This document shows positions 1-5,916 of a DNA stretch of 5,916 bases, in pieces. Both the position numbers and the translations under genes were made by a program. A model generated the notes under the pieces. That model was not told the origin of the DNA and searched no databases. It was given only the letters and a program-made list of their open reading frames with translations. Origin of the DNA: Nitrospirota bacterium (GTDB taxonomy: Bacteria > Nitrospirota > Nitrospiria > Nitrospirales > UBA8639); the NCBI GenBank assembly GCA_029881175.1, contig JAOUNC010000192.1, positions 1-5,916 of the forward strand, in the 5' to 3' direction. Position 1 is the stretch's first letter. Each line of letters begins with the position of its first letter.

Positions 1-261
1 TTGAAGTTTCGCACGAGTCTTTTCTTGCAATTCCAGGCTTTGTTCTTTCAATTTTTGGATTTGAACATCCAAATCACCAATCTGCTTTTGAAGATTATCG
101 GTCGAAAGATTATCTGTTTGTGGGGAGGACGGGGCAACATTCTTCTTCGCTCCACCATCCGCTCCCGCAGGAAGAACGCCAAGACTCATCCCAAACCAGG
201 AGAGCGCGACTCCTAGAACGAATGCCCTACTCATGTTCAAATTGGCCAACAATTGCCTCAT
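1..261 (-). CDS. Exported coiled-coil protein, N-terminal part (gene runs off the left edge)
   Basis: A leftward reading frame of 87 codons is open from an ATG at 259-261 to the window edge, so only the N-terminus is visible. The start is supported by GAGG (267-270 on the plus strand as CCTC) five bases upstream; an in-frame ATG nine codons later has no such site. Residues 1-34 look like a Sec signal peptide: Arg2 and Arg12, a hydrophobic stretch at about 13-31 and a likely cleavage after Ala-Gly-Ala at 32-34. There is no lipobox Cys. A polar linker rich in Pro, Ser, Asn and Thr follows (about 41-56). From Leu57 a heptad pattern is clear (Leu57, Ile61, Leu64, Ile68, Leu71, Leu78) with many Lys, Gln and Glu, so a coiled coil begins. 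The mature protein should be periplasmic or envelope-attached. Function cannot be named: coiled-coil starts of this kind occur in CpoB-like proteins, M23 peptidase partners and some porins, and the diagnostic part lies outside the window. Confidence 0.8.
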   Translation of the reverse strand, partial: MRQLLANLNMSRAFVLGVALSWFGMSLGVLPAGADGGAKKNVAPSSPQTDNLSTDNLQKQIGDLDVQIQKLKEQSLELQEKTRAKLQ

Positions 262-307
262 GAAAACCTCACTTTCTTTTTATGCTATCATAGCCTCTTC
301 TTCTTGC

Positions 308-476
308 CTAGGAACCTGTCGGACTTAGGGAATCGAGAGCGAAAAAGCGGCTGAGCGAGGTCAGATTTTGGCGATTTCGCCGGCCCATAGTGGGCCTATG
401 GTCCAAGAAATTGGCGAAATATGGACCGCTTAGACACTTTTGCAGCCGATTCTTCCTAAGCTCGATAGGCTCCTAG
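308..476. repeat. Long imperfect inverted repeat, MITE/REP-like element
   Basis: The two ends are near-perfect inverted copies: 308-335 pairs with 447-476 through blocks CTAGGA/TCCTAG, CCT/AGG, TCG/CGA, CTTAGG/CCTAAG and GAATCG/CGATTC. These give 24 Watson-Crick pairs, two G-T wobbles, two A-C mismatches and one two-base bulge. Weaker pairing continues inward (AAAAG at 343-347 with CTTTT at 437-441; AGCG with CGCT at 427-430). The centre is a small hairpin, either GGCCCA 382-387 with TGGGCC 391-396, or CCATAG 385-390 with CTATGG 396-401. Both arms share one axis near 392-393, so the whole can fold as a single hairpin of about 170 nt. It encodes nothing recognisable and lies in the spacer between two divergently transcribed genes. 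Only one copy is in this window, so mobility or dispersal is inferred from form; no clear target-site duplication was seen at the edges. Confidence 0.82.
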
Positions 477-812
477 AATGCTTTCTCTCGCCTATGTTCA
501 GTAGAGATTCCGAGCCATGACGATTTCATCGGTTGGAGCTGTTGAAGAATTCACGCCGACTCCCTATAAATTCCCCCCCAAAGGCCTTCATTAGCCGGAG
601 GGAATGGTCAAAAAGCATGCCCTGATCTTTGTCGAAGAAAAGGCCGTAACTATTTCTGTGCACGGAATGTACGTTGAGTCCGCGAGCACAGCAATATACC
701 GAGAACGCCGTTCGGGACTTTTTCAATAGTATTCCCCGGTTGAAAACATTCCCTAAACTTGCCCCATGCCATTAGTTACCTTAAAATGCCAGCCTTTTAA
801 GAGGATTTTACT
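477..812. other. Gene-poor spacer, possibly a degenerate interspersed repeat
   Basis: This stretch of about 335 bp between the long palindrome and the next gene has no coding region I can support. Two small overlapping frames exist on opposite strands. One is rightward, 604-729 (41 codons), with GGAGG only two or so bases before its ATG. The other is leftward, 726-526 (66 codons), with a TTG start. Neither resembles a known protein and both have unremarkable composition. The part at about 610-735 read on the minus strand vaguely recalls intergenic repeat sequence of Nitrospira-type genomes, but that is memory without a search. The last 30 bases before 813 are AT-richer and carry the ribosome binding site of the following gene, so its promoter probably lies in this right-hand part; no convincing -35/-10 pair was found. 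Confidence 0.4.
799..804 (+). promoter_or_regulatory. Ribosome binding site of the 411-aa protein gene
   Basis: AAGAGG lies eight bases before the ATG at 813. It supports this start over any later in-frame ATG. Confidence 0.6.
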
Positions 813-2048
813 ATGACACCAGAAGACGCCCGTTCCTATCTCAATTATCTCCTCACGCTCAATCTCCGCCAAGAAGAAGCATTCGGACCATTAGCCTTAG
901 CCTTTGTCAAAGAAAACGATCTTGGACAATTGGGGCTGGTTCCTGAAGAGCAATTCAATCTGTTCATGGCCACCGCGACGGTATTTTCTGCCGAGCCCAA
1001 ACGCTATACAATGAAATTAGAATTATTGCAAAAAGCTCTCCAGATATTGCCGAGCACACGATATGACGACCCAGAATTAGGTCGGGACCTCGAACATTTA
1101 ATCAAAAAGACACAAAGCGATTTACAGCGATACAGCGAAGCCATGAAGGTTTCGCGGCCTCAAACCCTAGACCGGCAAAGCCTGATTGTCGAAACGGATG
1201 TTCCTGAATATTTTTTGGAGATTGCTCAAAAACGCGCTTCTACCTATTATCAAGAGAAGTACCGGCTCACAAAAGAGGCAAAAACTGCCCAGCATTTTGG
1301 GGGCACGCCAAAAAAATTCGAGCCGGAAAAGGTGTCCATTCATAAAGAATTTCCTGGAGCCTGCGCACCCTTCATGAATGCGCGGACCAACGCCTTTCAC
1401 CTTCTGCTCCCTTTTGATTTGAAAATCAGTCGAACCCCTGAAGAGCCGCTAGAAGGCGGCATCCGGATTTTCTATGGAAAGATGGGATATTCGTACCCCT
1501 TGCGTTATGAGATGGGGAAATTATGCAGCTATCATGATGGCCAAGTCTTAGATGTGGATCTTCAAGATCCCAATCTTATTTTCGTCTCAGTGTCCGCGAT
1601 TAAAGATCCTGAATTCCCACAGGCCCTTTCGGAAAACAATCCTTCGATCCCTCCCGAATTAGTGTATCCCATGGCGATCTTGGAACATACCGGAAGCTTA
1701 GGACCATTCATCCAAGTCAGTTGCAACGTGAAAGTCTGGTTTGATGCGTCCATTGTGTCCATCCTCATCCAAGGGGCTCCCGATCTGGCTGAGTATGGGC
1801 TTCAAGGTGGAACCGGGCTTATGACCCGGTCCTATGCCTCGGATAAAGTTGAATCATATGTAGAAAACCTCTCCCAGCCGTGGCAAGAAGGATTAAGCTT
1901 TAACTTTATTAATTTACATCTGGCCCTCAATCCAGGCATTGATAAGGCCGTCATTCCTAGTGGAACACCAATTTTTTCCGTATACCCCGTCTTAAATCGT
2001 CAATGCTACAGGTATATCGATCGCAGAGCCATGGATCAACCCCAGTAA
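813..2048 (+). CDS. Conserved-looking protein of unknown function, 411 aa
   Basis: The frame is long, starts at an ATG with AAGAGG eight bases upstream and ends in TAA. I do not recognise a named family with confidence. There is no signal peptide or membrane segment, so it is probably cytoplasmic. Residues 1 to about 115 look almost wholly helical with amphipathic Leu/Ala spacing. Residues about 116-180 are charged and linker-like. From about 195 to 405 the pattern changes to alternating hydrophobic residues with many Gly and Pro turns, typical of a beta-rich fold: a Leu-Leu-Leu-Pro-Phe-Asp-Leu run near 197, Gly-Gly-Ile-Arg-Ile-Phe near 220, and Gly-Thr-Pro-Ile-Phe-Ser-Val-Tyr-Pro near 384-392. 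The closing pattern (Asn-Pro-Gly, then a Gly-x-Pro turn, then a strand ending in Tyr-Pro) loosely recalls DUF6065-type proteins; this is a weak, from-memory likeness. No catalytic motif stands out. The 52-base gap to rlpA holds no clear terminator, so read-through is possible. It appears intact. Confidence 0.88.
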   Translation: MTPEDARSYLNYLLTLNLRQEEAFGPLALAFVKENDLGQLGLVPEEQFNLFMATATVFSAEPKRYTMKLELLQKALQILPSTRYDDPELGRDLEHLIKKTQSDLQRYSEAMKVSRPQTLDRQSLIVETDVPEYFLEIAQKRASTYYQEKYRLTKEAKTAQHFGGTPKKFEPEKVSIHKEFPGACAPFMNARTNAFHLLLPFDLKISRTPEEPLEGGIRIFYGKMGYSYPLRYEMGKLCSYHDGQVLDVDLQDPNLIFVSVSAIKDPEFPQALSENNPSIPPELVYPMAILEHTGSLGPFIQVSCNVKVWFDASIVSILIQGAPDLAEYGLQGGTGLMTRSYASDKVESYVENLSQPWQEGLSFNFINLHLALNPGIDKAVIPSGTPIFSVYPVLNRQCYRYIDRRAMDQPQ

Positions 2049-2123
2049 AATCCCCCTAAGGCATCATGTGGGTTTTCGTGTGGTATCCTAATCCTGAAAG
2101 ATGACTTACCTATCTTCGCTCAA

Positions 2124-2128
2124 AGGTG
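2124..2128 (+). promoter_or_regulatory. Ribosome binding site that sets the rlpA start at 2134
   Basis: AGGTG (within AAAGGTG, 2122-2128) lies five bases before the ATG at 2134. The upstream in-frame ATG at 2101 has only GAAAG directly abutting it, with no usable spacing. Starting at 2134 also gives a compact lipoprotein signal peptide, so the two lines of evidence agree. Confidence 0.6.
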
Positions 2129-2133
2129 TTCGC

Positions 2134-2814
2134 ATGGGCCGCAGGTTTACGACTTCGACCACACATCTTATCTTGGTTCTTGGCCTTCTTGCCCTTTCTG
2201 GTTGTTTTGGCAACTACCCAAAATCATCATCTCACGATACCGGCCCCAATAGTGAGTATTCTCAACGTGGCATCGCTTCATGGTATGGCCCAAGTTTTCA
2301 TGGCAAGCTATCGGCAAGTGGCGAACCCTATGATATGTGGGCGCTGACAGCCGCCCATCAGACCTTGCCCTTTGGCACATGGGTACAGGTCCACAAGATC
2401 GCGACGGGAAAAACCGTCACAGTCCGTATCAATGATCGTGGTCCATTCATTGGAGGCCGAATTATTGATTTATCCTACGCAGCTGCACGGGAATTGATGA
2501 TGATTGGAGAAGGAACCGCAGAAGTGTCCTTAACCATTCTCAGTTCCCATAACGTCTCGATTCCCCCCAAAGATTCCAACCAAGAATTCTGGGTACAAGC
2601 TGGGTCTTTCGGCACGTTGACTGAGGCCATGAGTTTACGAGAGCAATTAGCCACCGATTATTCTCAGGTTCGAGTCAAAACCGTAAACTTACCATCTGGA
2701 GAATGGCATCGAGTTCAAGTTGGGGCCTTCCCTTCCAAGAAGACCGCAGAAGCCATAGCAGACACCCTCAACAATGCGTTAGGAATTCACTCATTGGTTT
2801 TGACATCTAACTAA
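2134..2814 (+). CDS. rlpA: Septal ring lytic transglycosylase RlpA family lipoprotein
   Basis: RlpA proteins are outer-membrane lipoproteins that bind septal peptidoglycan. Some, such as that of Pseudomonas aeruginosa, cleave glycan strands stripped of stem peptides and so help daughter cells separate. From the 2134 start (226 aa) the protein has a signal peptide ending in the lipobox Leu-Ser-Gly-Cys, with Cys24 as the lipidated residue. The double-psi beta-barrel domain spans about 46-136, with Gly-x-Ala-Ser-Trp-Tyr-Gly, Leu-Thr-Ala-Ala-His (His75) and Asn-Asp-Arg-Gly-Pro-Phe (Asp101). His75 and Asp101 sit 26 residues apart, the spacing of the two residues essential in the Pseudomonas enzyme as I remember it, so lytic activity is plausible. 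A SPOR domain, which binds denuded glycan at the septum, fills about 152-226 with the usual Val-Gln-Ala-Gly-Ser-Phe and Val-Gln-Val-Gly-Ala-Phe repeats. An ATG at 2101 would add 11 residues but has a poorer ribosome site. The gene is complete; length is on the short side because the linker between domains is short. Confidence 0.96.
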   Translation: MGRRFTTSTTHLILVLGLLALSGCFGNYPKSSSHDTGPNSEYSQRGIASWYGPSFHGKLSASGEPYDMWALTAAHQTLPFGTWVQVHKIATGKTVTVRINDRGPFIGGRIIDLSYAAARELMMIGEGTAEVSLTILSSHNVSIPPKDSNQEFWVQAGSFGTLTEAMSLREQLATDYSQVRVKTVNLPSGEWHRVQVGAFPSKKTAEAIADTLNNALGIHSLVLTSN

Positions 2815-2907
2815 TTGAAAATAAAAATGAATATTCTCTCATGAATCACAATCGTTGCTATAAACCCCAACCCTGTGGTAGTTTCATTTCCATATAAACA
2901 TCGATTG

Positions 2908-2943
2908 GGTCAGGAGATCAGTTTTCCGTTGAACTCCCTGACC
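2908..2943. repeat. Short inverted repeat between rlpA and the CNNM gene (possible terminator)
   Basis: GGTCAGG (2908-2914) and CCTGACC (2937-2943) form a perfect 7-bp stem about 95 bases after rlpA stops. The stem can extend inward by two pairs past a bulged C, and the loop contains a further AGTT/AACT pairing. No T-run follows on either strand, so it is not a standard intrinsic terminator. The rest of the 252-bp spacer (2815-3066) is unassigned; its right half is pyrimidine-rich on the plus strand. Confidence 0.35.
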
Positions 2944-3066
2944 AAACTATTAATCCCTCTCTACATCTTCTGAATCCTTTCTTCCTCATAAGCCGTCTTT
3001 CTGACCAAGTAGCTGACGCTTGGGCGACCTCCTCCTCTTGCCCTACCGGAGCATGCTAATCCATTT

Positions 3067-4341
3067 ATGGATTTTATCGCCGTCTTTATCTGTCTAGGGT
3101 TATCCGCATTTTTTTCCGGGGCGGAGATCGCCTTCTTCTCCATCACAGAATCTCGACTGAAAACATTGGCCGATGAAGGCCATAAAGGGGCGCATATGGC
3201 CCTCAAGCTACGATCCAATCCCCAACGATTGCTCTCCACGATTCTGATTGGAAACAATCTGGTCAATATTATGGCCGCCTCTCTGGCGACCTTGATTGCC
3301 ATTCGAATGTTCGGATCGGAGGCCGTCGCAGTTGCCACGGGCCTATTGACCTTTATGGTCTTGTTATTCGGTGAAATCGTTCCAAAAACCCTCTGTGCCA
3401 AATATTCCGAAACGGCTGTTCAAATTCTGTCCTATCCGATCTATTGGCTCGAACAAGTCTTTTTCCCGTTTCTCTATTTCCTGGAACCATTTATCCTCAA
3501 GCTCACTGGCGGACGGGGCTTAACCGTGCCGTTTATTACAGAAGAAGAACTGAAGATTATGTTGGATGCAGGGGGCAAGGCTGGAGTTCTGGAAACAGAC
3601 GAAGTGCGGATGATCAAAAATGTCTTCGAGTTCAACGATGTCACAGCCGAAGACGTTATGACCCCACGCATCTACATGTTCATGTTGGACGGCACCCAAA
3701 CGCTAGAAGGTGCCAGGCAGGAACTGTATAAAGCCAAACATTCGCGCATTCCGATTCACGATGGAAACCCGGACAATATTGCCGGAATACTCTATCGAAG
3801 CCATGCCTTAATGGAATTAGCCCAAGGGCATACTCAGCGACGCCTCAATGAATTGTCCAAGCCCACGCTCTTTGTCCCAGGGACCAAGCCGGCAGATGAA
3901 TTGCTCAAGCAATTCCAAAAGGAAAAACGGCATATCGCCTTGGTTGTGAATGAATTTGGTGGAGTCATTGGGCTGGTCACCGTGGAAGATTTATTAGAAG
4001 AAGTGGTTGGAGAAATTTTGGATGAGGGGGATCTACATGAAGAATGGATTCGCCGATCCGGAAAAAATCAAATCTTGGTGGACGGTCGAACAGAAGTTCG
4101 CCGTATCAATGAATTCTTAGATGTCGAATTAGACGACGAACAAAATACCATCAGTGGGCTCATCCTTGAAGAACTTGGCCACATCCCCACCGTCGGCGAA
4201 AAAGTCAAAACGGATAATTGCCTGCTGATTATCCAGGAAGCCGACGAACGTTCGATTAAAAGCGTTCAAATTATCAAGGAAGACATTGTCACAGAAACAG
4301 AAACGAAAGAACCATCCCAGGTTGGCACCGAATCCCAATGA
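3067..4341 (+). CDS. CNNM/CorC-family membrane protein with CBS pair (HlyC/CorC type)
   Basis: This is a 424-aa inner-membrane protein of the CNNM (DUF21) family, whose members (CorB/CorC, MpfA) are implicated in Mg2+ or Co2+ export; the old 'hemolysin' label is misleading. The membrane domain covers about 1-146: a first segment at 3-25 containing Ser-Ala-Phe-Phe-Ser-Gly-Ala-Glu, a second near 58-80 preceded by Gly-Asn-Asn-Leu-Val-Asn (62-67), a third near 87-105 running into the conserved Gly-Glu-Ile-Val-Pro-Lys-Thr (102-108), and a hydrophobic stretch at 118-145. An acidic helical linker (158-190) leads to Asp-Val-Met-Thr-Pro-Arg (196-201), which opens the first CBS motif. The CBS pair runs to about 316 and in this family binds nucleotides such as Mg-ATP. 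A CorC_HlyC domain follows at about 330-408, then a polar tail. The ATG at 3067 fits the family N-terminus, although the nearest GGAG (3048-3051) is 15 bases away, too far for a good ribosome site. It converges on the lytic transglycosylase gene with a 50-base gap. Substrate is not shown by sequence. Confidence 0.95.
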   Translation: MDFIAVFICLGLSAFFSGAEIAFFSITESRLKTLADEGHKGAHMALKLRSNPQRLLSTILIGNNLVNIMAASLATLIAIRMFGSEAVAVATGLLTFMVLLFGEIVPKTLCAKYSETAVQILSYPIYWLEQVFFPFLYFLEPFILKLTGGRGLTVPFITEEELKIMLDAGGKAGVLETDEVRMIKNVFEFNDVTAEDVMTPRIYMFMLDGTQTLEGARQELYKAKHSRIPIHDGNPDNIAGILYRSHALMELAQGHTQRRLNELSKPTLFVPGTKPADELLKQFQKEKRHIALVVNEFGGVIGLVTVEDLLEEVVGEILDEGDLHEEWIRRSGKNQILVDGRTEVRRINEFLDVELDDEQNTISGLILEELGHIPTVGEKVKTDNCLLIIQEADERSIKSVQIIKEDIVTETETKEPSQVGTESQ

Positions 4342-4391
4342 CCTTACCGCCCAGGTAGAAATCTTCTCTAGGTCTTGCATCACATCCTCCC

Positions 4392-5351
4392 CTACTCTGC
4401 AAGAGCATCGGCTAACAGTCCAACGCTAGTCGCAAAATAGGTAGACCGATTCCACTTCATAATCACCCGGTAATTATCATAGACCAAGTAAGCTGGCCCT
4501 CCCTCTCCATCCGGCATCACCATTGAAGCTTTCAGAGGCGCAATGGGAAGGTTGCTCCCATCAGGCTTTCGTATTCCCAGATGTTGCCAAACTTGAAGAG
4601 GCTTCCTGCTTTTCAATGTGACCTCTTTGAGATCAAAACCATTGGGGAGAACAACTTGACGACCCCAGATTTGATTCCCACGCCAACCTGATTGGGAGAG
4701 ATAATTGGCAGCCGACGCAAACACATCAGCCTGAGTATTCCAAATATCTTTCCGGCCATCCCCATCAAAATCTACCGCCAATTGCAAAAAGCTTGAGGGC
4801 ATAAATTGGCATTGCCCCATGGCTCCCGCCCACGAACTCTTCATCGTATCGAGCGAAGTATGTCCATCTTGTAAAATTCGCAGCGCATTCAAAAGTTCCG
4901 TGCGAAAATACTGGCTTCGCCGTCCATCAAAAGCCAGAGTTGCCAGGGCATCGACAATACGATACCCACCACTATTCTTGCCATAAAAGGTTTCAATACC
5001 CCATAGTGCCACAATAAATCTGGGTTGCACTCCATAGCGTTGGCCGACTTGATGCAAGAGGTCGCGATGCTCAGCCATCATTTCGCGCCCTTTCGCAATC
5101 CGCTGTGCAGACACAATCATTTGACGATATTCTACAAACGTCATCCTGGATTCCGGCTGCTTCCGATCCAGTTCCAGCACCCGAGGGATTGGGGCAACGC
5201 CTTCAAAAGCCTGATCTACCAGAGAAGACGAAATTCCCTGCTCCATCGCTTCCGCTTTCAGTCCCCTCACCCACTCATCAAAATTTCCCTCACCAAGCAC
5301 GGGTGAAGCAACAATCAACGTGAGCATTGCAACCACAAACAGTACTCGCAT
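4392..5351 (-). CDS. mltB: Lytic murein transglycosylase, MltB type, soluble periplasmic
   Basis: Enzymes of this family (GH103) cut the MurNAc-GlcNAc bond of peptidoglycan without water, leaving 1,6-anhydro-MurNAc ends, in wall turnover and remodelling. The 319-aa protein begins with a Sec signal peptide (residues 1-20, likely cut after Pro-Val-Leu-Gly) and has no lipobox Cys, so it should be soluble in the periplasm, unlike E. coli MltB. The catalytic Glu is Glu120 in Trp-Gly-Ile-Glu-Thr-Phe-Tyr-Gly. A second core motif, Ala-Gly-Ala-Met-Gly-Gln-Cys-Gln-Phe-Met-Pro-Ser, lies at 175-186. Asp194, Asp196, Asp198 and Asp202 form an EF-hand-like loop that could bind Ca2+, as in the Slt35 structure. 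The C-terminus has the family's Trp-Asn-Arg-Ser ending, so the catalytic domain is complete, but there is no peptidoglycan-binding domain after it. AAGGA (TCCTT at 5359-5363 on the plus strand) seven bases upstream supports the start. The symbol is used for the family; the protein is closer in style to the MltB_2 group. Confidence 0.94.
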   Translation of the reverse strand: MRVLFVVAMLTLIVASPVLGEGNFDEWVRGLKAEAMEQGISSSLVDQAFEGVAPIPRVLELDRKQPESRMTFVEYRQMIVSAQRIAKGREMMAEHRDLLHQVGQRYGVQPRFIVALWGIETFYGKNSGGYRIVDALATLAFDGRRSQYFRTELLNALRILQDGHTSLDTMKSSWAGAMGQCQFMPSSFLQLAVDFDGDGRKDIWNTQADVFASAANYLSQSGWRGNQIWGRQVVLPNGFDLKEVTLKSRKPLQVWQHLGIRKPDGSNLPIAPLKASMVMPDGEGGPAYLVYDNYRVIMKWNRSTYFATSVGLLADALAE

Positions 5352-5488
5352 ACATCAATCCTTACTCAATTCAAAGTTGGGCTTTTCTATCATTTCCTAA
5401 CGTGAACAACACTACCCATCATACTACAAAAAAGTCTTCCGGCTAGAACGGAATCTCTATCTGTTAGGAGATAAGGCCTTGCCTTGTT

Positions 5489-5911
5489 TTGTACTCAGGA
5501 CGTCAACACCATTATTTGATTCAAGCCTGCTTCCTGGCTCAACAGGCCATTACCCTCATCCAGCTCGAGTATTCGGATTACGCGGAAATTCCTTCCGATG
5601 GTAAGCGCTACGAACTTTTGGAAGGAGACCTTCAGGTGACACCAGCAACAAGCTCCTTACATCAACGCGTTTCCAATCGACTCCAACGCATGCTCGAAGA
5701 TTATTCTCAAGAAACCGGACGAGGCGAAGTGTTTAATGCCCCCATCGATGTCATCTTAACCAATCAGGATGTCGTCCAACCTGATCTCGAACTCGTCCTC
5801 AATCCCGAACAGGTCTCCAAACGAGGCATTGAGGGTGTCCCTTTCTTATTAGTAGAGGTGCTTTCTCCGTCCACCACAAATTATGACCAAAAAAGCAAAG
5901 CACAACGATAG
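5489..5911 (+). CDS. Uma2 family endonuclease-like protein, truncated by an amber codon (probable pseudogene)
   Basis: Uma2 proteins are small PD-(D/E)XK-fold putative nucleases, common in multiple copies in cyanobacteria and other environmental bacteria, with unclear roles. Numbering from a TTG at 5489, this frame shows the family start (Tyr-Ser-Asp-Tyr at 28-31, Arg-Tyr-Glu-Leu-Leu-Glu-Gly at 40-46, His58), the catalytic Asp99 in Gln-Pro-Asp-Leu, Glu123 in Val-Glu-Val-Leu-Ser-Pro-Ser, and Lys137. The frame then stops at TAG (5909-5911) just after Lys-Ala-Gln-Arg, where relatives normally continue with Tyr-Ala and another 50 or so residues. The next codon in frame, GCC, would be the expected Ala, so a single Tyr-to-stop change explains the break. 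The start is also poor: no ATG lies near the expected position (about residue 18-20), the TTG at 5489 has AGGAG 18 bases away, and about 17 residues before the domain look unlike the family. This is most likely a decaying gene, though an assembly error at the edge is possible. Confidence 0.72.
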   Translation: MYSGRQHHYLIQACFLAQQAITLIQLEYSDYAEIPSDGKRYELLEGDLQVTPATSSLHQRVSNRLQRMLEDYSQETGRGEVFNAPIDVILTNQDVVQPDLELVLNPEQVSKRGIEGVPFLLVEVLSPSTTNYDQKSKAQR

Positions 5912-5916
5912 GCCGC

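Noticed and set aside
1..216. Rightward 71-aa frame at the left edge
   Set aside because: It starts with TTG at the edge, has no ribosome site, and lies antisense to a convincing leftward exported protein.
284..294. 11-base palindrome GCTATCATAGC upstream of the leftward coiled-coil gene, overlapping a minus-strand TATGAT
   Set aside because: Too short to claim as an operator, and the -10-like hexamer lacks a matching -35.
2961..3401. Leftward 146-aa frame overlapping the start of the CNNM gene
   Set aside because: Antisense shadow of a well-supported gene; composition is irregular and no domain is recognisable.
3444..3731. Rightward 95-aa frame inside the CNNM gene
   Set aside because: Out-of-frame shadow of a conserved coding sequence with Arg/Cys-rich, unstructured composition.
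4342..4391. Search for a bidirectional terminator between the convergent CNNM and MltB-type genes
   Set aside because: Only 4-bp stems without T-runs are present in the 50-base gap.
5418..5423. Minus-strand TATGAT as a possible -10 box for the MltB-type gene
   Set aside because: No acceptable -35 hexamer at 16-18 bases upstream, so the match is too weak to call.
5437..5453. TTCCG/CGGAA inverted repeat next to an A-run, resembling a minus-strand terminator
   Set aside because: The stem is only 5 bp and there is no leftward gene upstream that it could terminate; it lies in the divergent spacer before the MltB-type gene.

Overview
This 5.9 kb window looks like ordinary bacterial chromosome from a Gram-negative organism. 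It encodes a diderm-type lipoprotein (RlpA with a lipobox and a SPOR domain), a periplasmic lytic transglycosylase and a signal-peptide-bearing coiled-coil protein. GC content is moderate, genes are well spaced, and one spacer holds a long interspersed-type inverted repeat. Protein style and the repeat suggest Nitrospirota (a Nitrospira-like organism). That is an impression from memory, not a result of any search, and other environmental diderm phyla remain possible.

Layout from left to right: (1) the 5' end of a leftward gene for an exported coiled-coil protein, running off the left edge (1-261); (2) a gene-free spacer of about 550 bp holding a striking imperfect palindrome of about 170 bp (308-476) and then unassigned, possibly degenerate sequence; (3) a rightward gene of unknown function, 411 aa, with a helical N-terminal half and a beta-rich C-terminal half (813-2048); (4) rlpA, whose start is best moved 33 bases downstream to 2134; (5) a spacer of about 250 bp with a weak inverted repeat; (6) a CNNM/CorC-type membrane protein with a CBS pair and a CorC_HlyC domain (3067-4341); (7) convergent to it, an MltB-type lytic transglycosylase on the minus strand (4392-5351); (8) divergent from that, a Uma2-family PD-(D/E)XK nuclease-like reading frame (from about 5489) that stops at an amber codon five bases before the window ends, exactly where the family normally has a Tyr.

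Functional themes: two different cell-wall glycan-cleaving enzymes (RlpA and the MltB-type enzyme) flank a metal-ion transporter-like protein. They are not in one operon: the transcription units are rightward 813-2814, rightward 3067-4341 and leftward 5351-4392. I found no RNA genes, CRISPR arrays, transposase genes or integrase sites, and no convincing new multi-gene system. The items most worth a second look are the long palindrome, the unassigned 411-aa protein and the apparently broken Uma2 gene.
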